A stretch of 64,000 nucleotides of DNA from Actinomyces massiliensis 4401292. GTDB lineage: Bacteria; Actinomycetota; Actinomycetes; Actinomycetales; Actinomycetaceae. Location of the stretch: positions 1,914,102-1,978,101 of the forward strand of contig NZ_JH711481.1 of the NCBI RefSeq assembly GCF_000269805.1, in the 5' to 3' direction. The position numbers and the translations under genes are program-made. The notes under the pieces were generated by a model. That model searched no databases and had not been told where the DNA came from. It saw nothing but the letters and a program-made list of their open reading frames with translations. Positions 33,604 to 40,956 of the stretch are shown here, in pieces; the stretch's first letter is position 1; each line of letters begins with the position of its first letter.

Positions 33604-34638
33604 ATGACGACTCTTTCGCGCCGCGCACTGCTGTCCGCCACCGGTGCCGTCTCCCTGACGGCGATTCTGGCCGCATGTGCCGACACAGGCGCTGATGGGC
33701 AGGCCGTCTCAGGCGGCGGGGACGCCGACTACGACACGGTCATCAACTCGGGCCCGGTCGCTGCAGCCGACGTCGTGGCCGCCTCGAGCTGGGCTTCGGC
33801 GATCAAGGAGGCCGGTGTTCTCAAGACCGGCGGGACGAAGACCGCGGCGGTCTTCTCCTCGGAGGATGCGACCACCGGCAAGGTCACCGGGTTCGACGCC
33901 GCCATCGCCCAGACCCTGGCCCGCTACATCATCGGCGGCGATGATGCCCGTGCGCTGCTGGACATCACACAGGTCACATCGGACACCCGTGAGACCACGC
34001 TCGAGAACGGCAGCGTGCAGGCCGTGATCGCCACCTACTCGATCACCCCCGAGCGCGCTCAGAAGATCGATTATGCGGGCCCCTATTACTCCTCCGGTCA
34101 GGCAGTGCTCGTACGGGATGACGAGGACAGAATCACCGGCGTGGGCGACCTGGCGGGCGTCAAGGTCGCCGTCCAGTCCGGTTCCTCCTCGGTCACGGCG
34201 CTAAATAAAGCGGCCCCCGAGGCTCAGCAGGTTCCGTTCGATGACCAGCCTGCCTGCCTCAATGGGCTCAAGACCAAGCAAGTCGATGCCTACGTTGTTG
34301 ACTACACCCTTCTGCTCAGTGCGCTCCAGTCCAATGAGGGCCTCAAGATTGTGGGGGACCCCTTCACGGAGGACCCCTACGGCATCGGCCTGCCCCATAA
34401 GTCGGACGCCAAGGCCTTCGTCGATACGTTCCTCCAGACGATCTACGACGACGGCACCTGGGCATCCATCTGGAAGGCAACCATTGGCGCGGTAGCAGGC
34501 GGAGACGCCCCCGAACCGCCCGCTATCGGTTCGGTGCCCGGCTCGGAGACCGATGGCGCCTCGGCGCCTGCGGGTCAGGATGATTCCGGGTCGGGCGACA
34601 GCAGTTCCGCCGAGGCATCCGCCTCACCGGCCGCCTGA
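33604..34638 (+). CDS. Amino acid ABC transporter substrate-binding lipoprotein (GluB-like)
   Basis: Surface lipoprotein of 344 residues. LSRRALLSATG is a twin-arginine motif and ILAAC a lipobox, so it is probably Tat-exported and lipid-anchored. The family 3 solute-binding fold follows: TGFDAAIAQTLARYI, VQAVIATYSITPERAQKIDYAGPYYSSGQAVLV and GVKVAVQSGSSS. It ends in a Ser/Gly/Ala/Pro tail from about residue 300. AAAGGAA precedes the ATG. Homology is to glutamate-type binding proteins; the leader peptide argues for a sulfur amino acid, and ligand identity is open. Confidence 0.9.
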   Translation: MTTLSRRALLSATGAVSLTAILAACADTGADGQAVSGGGDADYDTVINSGPVAAADVVAASSWASAIKEAGVLKTGGTKTAAVFSSEDATTGKVTGFDAAIAQTLARYIIGGDDARALLDITQVTSDTRETTLENGSVQAVIATYSITPERAQKIDYAGPYYSSGQAVLVRDDEDRITGVGDLAGVKVAVQSGSSSVTALNKAAPEAQQVPFDDQPACLNGLKTKQVDAYVVDYTLLLSALQSNEGLKIVGDPFTEDPYGIGLPHKSDAKAFVDTFLQTIYDDGTWASIWKATIGAVAGGDAPEPPAIGSVPGSETDGASAPAGQDDSGSGDSSSAEASASPAA

Positions 34639-34701
34639 CTCTGCACGCGTCGGGCGCTGCGATCCCCGGCGTCATCGGTACGACAACCTCAGGAGACGGC
34701 C

Positions 34702-35358
34702 ATGTCAGTGATTGCGCACAACCTCGGAGCCATCGGGGCCGGTCTGGGGACCACCCTCGTCATCGCCCTACTCGCCTACGCCGGCGCGCTCCTTGCCGGC
34801 ACGCTCATCGCCGTGTGCCGCGTCAGCCCGATACCGCCCCTGCGGGCTGTGAGCACCGTGTGGGTGACGCTCGCCTGCAATATCCCGACCCTGTGCCTCA
34901 TGATCCTGCTGGCCTTCGCCGCGCCGCAGGCGGGTGTCCACTTCTCCCTGTTCGCCGCGGCGGTGAGCGCGATCCTCTTCGCCGGTTCCGGGTTCGTGTG
35001 CGAGGCGGTCCGCTCGGGCATCAACTCCGTCGCCAAGGGGCAGATCGAGGCGGCCAGAGCTTTGGGAATGCCTTTCGGGCTCATTATCCGCGCAGTCGTG
35101 CTTCCCCAGGCCCTGGCTCGCACCGTCCAGCCGCTTGTCAATATCTTCATCGCCTGCCTCATCGGCTCGGCTCTGGCTGCAACCATCGGGGTGCGCGAGC
35201 TCACCAGCGTCACCCAGCAGCTCAATTTGCAATCCGGGGAGGCCGTTCTCATGTTCCTGCTGTCGGGTCTGATCTATCTTGCGCTGGCTTTCGGCGCGGC
35301 GAAGCTCGGCGGTCTGCTTGAACACCGTCTGGCAGATGGACGGGGGGTACGAGCATGA
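34702..35358 (+). CDS. Amino acid ABC transporter permease (GluC-like)
   Basis: Membrane permease of 218 residues with about five hydrophobic segments. It carries the HisM-type EAA loop, here EAVRSGINSVAKGQIEAARALGMPFG, which contacts the ATPase. A 63-bp gap separates it from the binding-protein gene, and its stop overlaps the next permease start (ATGA). It forms a heterodimer with the following permease. Confidence 0.92.
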   Translation: MSVIAHNLGAIGAGLGTTLVIALLAYAGALLAGTLIAVCRVSPIPPLRAVSTVWVTLACNIPTLCLMILLAFAAPQAGVHFSLFAAAVSAILFAGSGFVCEAVRSGINSVAKGQIEAARALGMPFGLIIRAVVLPQALARTVQPLVNIFIACLIGSALAATIGVRELTSVTQQLNLQSGEAVLMFLLSGLIYLALAFGAAKLGGLLEHRLADGRGVRA

Positions 35359-36269
35359 GCGCTGCACCAAGTTCCATCGGCGGTTCCATCGGCGGTTCCA
35401 TCGGCGGTTCCATCGGCGGCACCATCCGCACGTTGAGAAGCGCCCGCCCGGGGCGGGCGACGGACGCTGATCTCCTCTTCGATGCTCCCGGTCCCAGGGG
35501 GCGACGGCGCATCACCATCATCTCCGGCGTCGTCACTCTTCTGGCGGTGGTGCTGATCGCCGCAGCGCTCTACCAGCTCGCCCGCGAAGACCAGCTCGCC
35601 TATCCCAAATGGCGCTACTTCCTGGGGCAGTCGATTGTGATCTTCCTGGGTAAGGCGCTGGGGAGCACTTTGGCCGTGACAGCGGTGTCTGCGCTCATCT
35701 CCTTCCCCCTGGGCATTCTTCTGGGCTGGGCGAGGCTGGGGGCCGGCCTGGTCGGTCGGACGATCGTGGGGCTGTGGATCGACATGATGCGCGCCGTTCC
35801 CATGCTGCTGCTCATCTACTTCTTCCTGCTGGCCGTACCCCGCTTCGGTCCCACCCTGCCGGCGTTCTGGATGCTCACCATTCCCATCGTCATGTGCACC
35901 TCGGCGACGACGGCGGAGGTCTTCCGCTCCGGGGTCCTGGCGCTGGACAAGGGGCAGACCGAGGCGGCTCAGGCCCTGGGGCTGAGCCGATGGCGGACCA
36001 TGCGCTTCATTCTTGCGCCGCAGGCCCTGCGGCTCATGCTGCCGACTCTCCTCACCCAGCTCGTGACGATTCTCAAGGACTCCTCACTGGGATATGCCGT
36101 CTCCTACGCCGAACTCATGTACGCCGGGAAGGTCCTCATCGCCAGCACCGCGAGCAACTACAACCTTGACATCTACGTGCCCACCTACATCATCATCGCG
36201 TTGCTCTACGTGATCATGAACTGGTCCCTGGGCGCGCTGGCCCGCAACATTGAGGCGCGCACTCGCTAA
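35355..36269 (+). CDS. Amino acid ABC transporter permease (GluD-like) with Gly-Ser repeat N-terminus
   Basis: Second permease of the importer, 304 residues with about five membrane segments and the EAA loop EVFRSGVLALDKGQTEAAQALGLSRWR. The N-terminus holds a SIGG repeat encoded by a perfect 12-bp minisatellite (about 35371-35418, four units), which can change length without a frameshift. The cytoplasmic N-terminal stretch is longer than usual. Last gene of the operon; the 22-bp repeat array follows its stop. Confidence 0.92.
   Translation: MSAAPSSIGGSIGGSIGGSIGGTIRTLRSARPGRATDADLLFDAPGPRGRRRITIISGVVTLLAVVLIAAALYQLAREDQLAYPKWRYFLGQSIVIFLGKALGSTLAVTAVSALISFPLGILLGWARLGAGLVGRTIVGLWIDMMRAVPMLLLIYFFLLAVPRFGPTLPAFWMLTIPIVMCTSATTAEVFRSGVLALDKGQTEAAQALGLSRWRTMRFILAPQALRLMLPTLLTQLVTILKDSSLGYAVSYAELMYAGKVLIASTASNYNLDIYVPTYIIIALLYVIMNWSLGALARNIEARTR
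35371..35418 (+). repeat. 12-bp coding minisatellite in the second permease gene
   Basis: GTTCCATCGGCG repeats four times in tandem, encoding SIGG units in the cytoplasmic N-terminus. Slippage would add or remove four residues. Confidence 0.85.
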
Positions 36270-36276
36270 TGCCCCC

Positions 36277-36386
36277 GAGATCGGTCGAGTTCCGCATCGA
36301 GATCGGTAGCAATCCGTGCCGAGATCGGTCCGCTTCCGCGTCGAGATCGGTCGAGTTCCGCGTCGAGATCGGTTCGGCTACGTGCG
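36277..36386 (+). repeat. 22-bp tandem repeat array, locus 3 (5 units)
   Basis: Units at 36277-36298, 36299-36320, 36321-36342 and 36343-36364, plus a fifth partial unit from 36365 that runs over the stop codon of the convergent MFS gene. All are exactly 22 bp and start GAGATCGGT. The first and fourth differ at only one base. This is the longest of three arrays in the window. Confidence 0.95.
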
Positions 36387-37529
36387 CAGAGAGCCCGAGG
36401 CCGTCCACAGGCCGAGCGCCACCAGGGTCGTCCCCAGCGCCAGCAGGCTCACGCCCCAGAACGAGGGCAGGGCCGCGAGCAGCGGGCCGCCCAGGACTCC
36501 CGCGAGGGTCGAGCCGGCGTACATGAGGACGTTGGCGAGTGCCGACACCGTCCCGCGCACCGACGTCGTCAGCGCCTGCAGCAGGTTCATCATGACCGGG
36601 AAGAGCACGCCGCCGACGACGAAGGCGCCGGCGAGCAGCCCGATTCCTGCCCAACGGGTCGCACTGGCCGCAACCACCGAGTAGATGAGGAGGTAGCAGA
36701 TCAGGCCGCCCATCAGCGTGCGTCCCTGCCCCAGGTGCCGCACGATCCGGGGCCCCACCAGGGCGCCGACAGTGTTGCCCGCTCCGAGCACGATCATCGC
36801 CCTGGCAATACCCGCCTGGTCCAGGTGGAAGTCCTGTGCGAACCAGGTCGCAGCGAAGGACAGGACCGCGAAGTTGCCCAGCTGGAACACGAAGTAGGCC
36901 CCGAAGCGCCCCAGGGCGTGCGGCGCGCGGATCAGGGCCGCGTACTGGGAGAGGACGCCCGTGCGCCCGCCATGCGGACGCGCGGCGGGCACCGCGGGGA
37001 ACCATCGCCACAGTGCCGCGGTCACCAGGGCGGCGATGACCCCGACGACGACGAAGGGATCGGAGGTCGATCGCACCGCCAGCAGGCTCCCGGCCGGCAC
37101 CCCGAGGAGCTGGGCGATCGTCAGCCCCGCCGTCGCCGTCGCCATGGCGGGGACGATCCGCTCCTTCGGCATGACCTGGGCGATCGCCGCCCAGACCTGC
37201 GGTGCGGCGACAGCTGCGGCGACACCGGCAGCCAGACGCAGCGCCAGCATCGAGGTGAAGGACCATGCCAGTCCGGTCGTGGCGGTGGCTGCGGAGAACC
37301 CCGCCATACCGGTGATCAGGACACGACGGCGGTCGAGCCGGTCCGATACCGGTCCCGCGACCAGGGCCGTCAGGCAGTAACCGATCGCGTAGGCCGAGAC
37401 CATCCAGCCGGCGCGCGCAGAGGGGACGCCGAAGCGGGCGGACAGGGCGGGCAGCAGCGGGGCAACCAGGAACGTGTCCGTCCCCACCAGGAGCATGACG
37501 GCGAAGGACAGGACGGGAACTCGTTTCAT
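36378..37529 (-). CDS. MFS (DHA1-type) drug exporter
   Basis: Twelve-segment proton-driven exporter of 383 residues. MLLVGTDTFLVAPLLPALSARFGV in helix 1, motif A in AGPVSDRLDRRRVL between helices 2 and 3, and a motif C-like helix 5 (GLTIAQLLGVPAGSLLA) point to the drug:H+ antiporter 1 family. ATG 37529 has AAAGG five bases upstream. It is divergent from a MerR regulator, and their shared promoter has a 20-bp spacer with a palindrome, so it is probably induced by a substrate sensed by that regulator. The compound is unknown. Confidence 0.88.
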   Translation of the reverse strand: MKRVPVLSFAVMLLVGTDTFLVAPLLPALSARFGVPSARAGWMVSAYAIGYCLTALVAGPVSDRLDRRRVLITGMAGFSAATATTGLAWSFTSMLALRLAAGVAAAVAAPQVWAAIAQVMPKERIVPAMATATAGLTIAQLLGVPAGSLLAVRSTSDPFVVVGVIAALVTAALWRWFPAVPAARPHGGRTGVLSQYAALIRAPHALGRFGAYFVFQLGNFAVLSFAATWFAQDFHLDQAGIARAMIVLGAGNTVGALVGPRIVRHLGQGRTLMGGLICYLLIYSVVAASATRWAGIGLLAGAFVVGGVLFPVMMNLLQALTTSVRGTVSALANVLMYAGSTLAGVLGGPLLAALPSFWGVSLLALGTTLVALGLWTASGSLRT

Positions 37530-37569
37530 GAGGGCCTTTCCGCACAGGCCGGGCGGCCCGTGCGGCAGG

Positions 37570-37601
37570 ACGCTAAACTTTGACACCAGTGTCAAGGTCA
37601 A
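37570..37601 (-). promoter_or_regulatory. MerR-type promoter/operator of the MFS gene
   Basis: On the minus strand, -35 TTGACC (37601-37596) and -10 TAGCGT (37575-37570) are 20 bp apart. The palindrome TTGACAC-CA-GTGTCAA (plus strand 37580-37595) fills the spacer. Overlong spacers with a central palindrome are the hallmark of promoters that MerR proteins activate by DNA untwisting. Confidence 0.7.
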
Positions 37602-37627
37602 GGTCGGAGCAACACTGGGCGGGGCGC

Positions 37628-38059
37628 ATGAGAATCAGCGACTTCGCGGCCCGCGCAGGCCTGACGCCGCGCCAGGTCCGCCACTACACCGACGTCGGCC
37701 TTCTGTCGGCGACCCGGCTGGGCAACGGCTACCGCGACTACGACCCGGCCCACGTCGAGCAGGCCCGCCGCGTGCACGCCCTCATCGCGGTGGGCCTGAG
37801 CTGCGAGCAGGTACTGCCACTGATCGGCTGTCTCGGCAGCGAGGAGACCGCCGCCTGTCCGGCGGCGAGCTCCGCCCTGGCCGCTCAGCTCGCCAGCATT
37901 GAGGAACGGATCGAGCGGCTCGAGGACACGCGTCGGCTTCTGCGCGACCGGCTCGCCGTCTCCTCCCCGGCATCCGGGCCGGGTGCGAGGCGGGGCGCGG
38001 GTGGAACCGCGAATCTGCCTGCCGACGAGCGCCTCGGCAACGGCTCTGATCGTCCCTGA
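37628..38059 (+). CDS. MerR-family transcriptional regulator
   Basis: Regulator of 143 residues: winged helix-turn-helix MRISDFAARAGLTPRQVRHYTDVGLL, then a coiled-coil dimerisation helix (ASIEERIERLEDTRRLLRDRL). Three cysteines (LSCEQV, IGCLG, AACPAA) lie near the start of the coiled coil and could serve in metal or thiol sensing, but the spacing fits no known MerR metal class I can name. ATG 37628 is chosen because the conserved domain starts there. It should act on the divergent MFS promoter. Confidence 0.87.
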   Translation: MRISDFAARAGLTPRQVRHYTDVGLLSATRLGNGYRDYDPAHVEQARRVHALIAVGLSCEQVLPLIGCLGSEETAACPAASSALAAQLASIEERIERLEDTRRLLRDRLAVSSPASGPGARRGAGGTANLPADERLGNGSDRP

Positions 38060-38079
38060 TCCGCATCGATAGGACCGGA

Positions 38080-38085
38080 TAGAGT
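38080..38085 (+). promoter_or_regulatory. -10 box of leaderless ATP-grasp gene promoter
   Basis: TAGAGT ends six bases before ATG 38092. Confidence 0.5.
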
Positions 38086-38091
38086 TCGTTC

Positions 38092-39306
38092 ATGGTGCGC
38101 GAGCGGGTGCTGCTGTCGGAGGGGTCGAGTCTGACGGCCCGCGAGACCATGACGATACTGGGCTCCCGCGGGATCGGTGTTGACGTGGCCTCCGCGAGTG
38201 GCTGGCCGTTGGCCTCCTTCAGCACCTGGTGCCGGGGAGTGCGCCGGGTCCCGTCCGCGGAACGCGACCCCGTGGGCTACCTGCGGGCCATCGACGCTCT
38301 ACTGGCCTCGGGCAGGTACCGGGCGCTGCTGGCCACGCACGAGCAGGCGTGGCTGCTGGCCGCCGGCAGGGAGCATCTTCCGCACGCCTCCGGCCGGCTC
38401 GCCGTCGCCGAGGTGTCGGCTTTCGAGCAGGTGCAGTCCAAGATCGCCTTCGCGGGCCTGTGCGACGAGTTGGGCATTCCTCAGCCTGCCTGGCACGAGG
38501 TGCGCTGCGAGGCGGACCTGGATCGGGTCGGATACCCGGCGTGGATCAAGGCCGCCTACTCGACGGCCGGCCGTGGAGTGAAGCGGGTTGGAACGCATGC
38601 CGAGGCGGCCTCGGCCTGGAGGGCCTTGGGGGCCGACGGCGCAGCGGTCATGGTGCAGGCCCCAGCCCGGGGCGCCTACCGGCAGGTGGCCGCACTGTTC
38701 GACCGCGGTCGGCTCATCGCGGCCGCGTGCAGCGAGCGCATCGGCCTCGGTGTGGGCGGATCTGCGGCGGCGCGCCTGTCGGTGAGTGACCCGACGGCGG
38801 TCGATGCCGTTCACCGCCTCGGTAGGCGGCTGTCCTGGCATGGCGGCCTGACCTGCGACTACTTCGCCGATGATCTCGGCCGGAACCGGTTCATCGAGTG
38901 CAATCCGCGCACTACTGAGCCGGGCAATGCCGCGGCAGCCGGAGTCAACCTGCCGCTCCTGAGCATCGCGCTCGCGACCGGTGGACGACTGCCCCGAGCG
39001 CCGCTCATCGCCAGAGCGGGGGTGCGTACTCGCTCGACCGTGGCACTCGCACTGGGTGCTGCCGAGAGGCGGGGGAGCCGCCGTGCGGTGCTCCGTTCGC
39101 TGGCGCGGGCCCTGAGGCACCGTCCGCCTCTTCAGGGCAGCTGCGAGGTTCTCACCCCTGTGGGCGGGGATCCGCTCAGCCTTGCCCCGGCCCTGGTCGT
39201 CGTCGGCTCCCTGCTCGCACGGCCCCGCTCTGTGACCGCTCTGGCCGACAGCGCCGTCAGCGCCTATGCGGTCACGCCTCGTATCATAGACCGGCTACGG
39301 AGCTGA
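38092..39306 (+). CDS. ATP-grasp domain enzyme of unknown substrate
   Basis: Soluble 404-residue enzyme of the ATP-grasp superfamily, which joins a carboxylate (via acyl-phosphate) to a nucleophile. The N-terminal Rossmann-like part (VLLSEGSSLTARETMTILGSRG) is followed by QSKIAFAGLCDELGIPQP, the ATP-binding strands (PAWIKAAYSTAGRGVKRV), and the Mg-binding Glu/Asn in FIECNPRTTEPGNAA. A unique C-terminal 100 residues follow. It stands alone with a leaderless promoter between an exporter/regulator pair and a decayed gene. Carbamoyl-phosphate-like or peptide-ligase chemistry are both possible; the substrate cannot be inferred. Confidence 0.78.
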   Translation: MVRERVLLSEGSSLTARETMTILGSRGIGVDVASASGWPLASFSTWCRGVRRVPSAERDPVGYLRAIDALLASGRYRALLATHEQAWLLAAGREHLPHASGRLAVAEVSAFEQVQSKIAFAGLCDELGIPQPAWHEVRCEADLDRVGYPAWIKAAYSTAGRGVKRVGTHAEAASAWRALGADGAAVMVQAPARGAYRQVAALFDRGRLIAAACSERIGLGVGGSAAARLSVSDPTAVDAVHRLGRRLSWHGGLTCDYFADDLGRNRFIECNPRTTEPGNAAAAGVNLPLLSIALATGGRLPRAPLIARAGVRTRSTVALALGAAERRGSRRAVLRSLARALRHRPPLQGSCEVLTPVGGDPLSLAPALVVVGSLLARPRSVTALADSAVSAYAVTPRIIDRLRS

Positions 39307-39333
39307 CCTGCGCTCACTTGCGGCTTGGTCAGC
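39302..39333. terminator. Possible bidirectional terminator
   Basis: GCTGACC (39302-39308) and GGTCAGC (39327-39333) can pair across the stop codons of two convergent genes, with an 18-base loop and no T-run. Confidence 0.4.
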
Positions 39334-40278
39334 CCTCCGGTTGGCGGCGCATTGAAGCCGTCCACTGCGTCGTCCGAGCCCATTCCTCAGCGATGTCGTA
39401 TGCGCGGTCGAACCAGAAGTCCTTCGCACGCGCGTAATCGTCGAAGTGCGAGTCGTTGGCATGCATCTCGGCAAGGTGCACTTTCGTGGTGGCGTAATCA
39501 TCGCGCCACGAATCATTCGCTCGCAGCCAATCGCGGAAAAGCAGCGCGTAGCGCCAGTTTGCGGCGCCTGTTCGCCTCACGTGCACGATCCGCGCTGTGC
39601 TTCGTCGACGCCGGCATAGAGCCGCTTCTGCCACTGATCCGGAGAGGTGGTCGGTCCGCGCGCATTGTCATGCGAGACTCCGGGTGAATCGGGTGCGAGC
39701 TCTTGTACGTTCACAAATCCCACATTCCGCAGATCGATGTCGCATAAATTGATCATGTCCAGATCGGCTACCGATACCTGAAGGTCGATAATGTTCTTGG
39801 CCGCGAGCCCGGGAACGGACGTCGAGCCGATATGGTCCACCACCGCATTGATACTATGGTCGGCGAATATGCGCGCGACGCGAGCACCGATGCGTGCGGC
39901 GGTTGAGGCCCACGTGGGCGACCATGGTGACATGACGGGGGCGATGTCGGGTGGCAGTTGGTGGGTGCGACGACGTCTCTCAAAATTCTTGGCGCGTGCG
40001 AGGAAGCGATTGAGATCGTCGTCCGTGGTGATCACTGCATCGAAAAGTGAATGCAGATTCTCGAGAGAGTGATCCGTCCCGTCAACTATGGCGAAATGTG
40101 ATTCTGCGGAGGCGCCTGATATACCTTCTATATCCGCGCCGTCGTGACCCGAGGCTACTCGCGTCCGCAGCGAGATGCCCGGTAGTCCGGTCTCCAGGAC
40201 CTGCCGATAGCGCTCCTGCTCATCCAGCCCGCCTGCGACGAGCACGGCCAGCGGTGTCTGGGGAGGTTTCACTGGCAT
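39329..40278 (-). pseudogene. GrpB-family protein, frameshifted
   Basis: GrpB/UPF0157 nucleotidyltransferase-fold protein split between two frames. The first frame runs from 40278 to a stop at 39577 and includes the family core VDHIGSTSVPGLAAKNIIDLQVSV and QWQKRLYAGVDEAQR. The rest (IVHVRRTGAANWRYALLFRDWLRAND) continues in another frame to 39329. The break lies near 39595-39605. A single-base error or mutation would explain it. The N-terminal 100 residues are not recognised. GC content is visibly lower than in neighbours, suggesting acquisition or decay. A leaderless -10 box is intact. Confidence 0.75.
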
Positions 40279-40285
40279 GCGTGCG

Positions 40286-40291
40286 AGTGTA
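40286..40291 (-). promoter_or_regulatory. -10 box of the GrpB-like gene
   Basis: TACACT on the minus strand ends seven bases before ATG 40278. Confidence 0.45.
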
Positions 40292-40379
40292 GTTTGCGCC
40301 CGTGGCGTCGCGGCGGCCTCGCACACGAATGGGGGCAGGGGCGGGGCGCCAGATCTCTGTCCTTCCCCTGTGGAAACAG

Positions 40380-40398
40380 CTAGAGTTGCCTCACCTTA
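40380..40398. promoter_or_regulatory. Possible DtxR/IdeR iron box
   Basis: CTAGAGTTGCCTCACCTTA matches the inverted-repeat iron box consensus (TTAGGTTAGGCTAACCTAA, read on the minus strand) at 13 of 19 positions by my alignment. It precedes a small membrane protein gene by about 70 bases. Confidence 0.3.
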
Positions 40399-40470
40399 GT
40401 TCATGGAGTCGGGCTGTGCCGGTGTGGCACGCGTGCCCGAGCCCGGATCGGGATAGCGAAGGGATTACGG

Positions 40471-40941
40471 GTGTCACTCGCCACTATCCTCCTTGCCTGT
40501 GACGTGCTTGCCACCGGCATGATCGCCGGCTTTCTCGCCATGTACTGCCTGACGATCGGCAGCTACTTCACCTTCATGGTGCGCACCGGACGGGCCGACG
40601 AGCTGCAGCGCACCTATCCCGTGTTCCGTCGCCGCACCCACCTGAAGCCGGTCTACGGCCTGACCATGCTCCTGCAGCTTCTCATCGCCTTGGTAGCGCT
40701 GGTTGCCGCCTGGAGTACCGGAGCCCTCAGCCTCATCCCGGCCGTCTGCTGTCTGCCGTTCCTTCTCCTGGTGCACGGGCTCACGGGGTTCACCCGTTCC
40801 GAGGAGCGGCTGCTCAGCGGCCAGAGCCTGACCGACGCCGAGCTCTCCCGCTACCTGCGTCTCAACATCCCCTTGCACGCGGTCGACGCATGCGTCTACG
40901 CGGCGGCGATGCTCGCCCTGCTCATCCCGAGGCTCCCCTGA
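40471..40941 (+). CDS. Small integral membrane protein of unknown function
   Basis: Unrecognised 156-residue protein with about four hydrophobic segments (ATILLACDVLATGMIAGFLA, YGLTMLLQLLIALVALVAAW, LIPAVCCLPFLLLVHGL, VDACVYAAAMLALLI) and a charged loop HLKP/RTGRADELQRTYPVFRRR between the first two. GTG 40471 has GAAGGGA six bases upstream. A weak iron-box-like sequence lies upstream. It is convergent with an ABC exporter gene, 15 bp apart. Confidence 0.65.
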   Translation: MSLATILLACDVLATGMIAGFLAMYCLTIGSYFTFMVRTGRADELQRTYPVFRRRTHLKPVYGLTMLLQLLIALVALVAAWSTGALSLIPAVCCLPFLLLVHGLTGFTRSEERLLSGQSLTDAELSRYLRLNIPLHAVDACVYAAAMLALLIPRLP

Positions 40942-40956
40942 CGCCCGGCCCCGCGG

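Noticed and set aside
36277-36386. CRISPR array.
   Set aside because: The 22-bp units are contiguous with no spacers and no cas genes are present.
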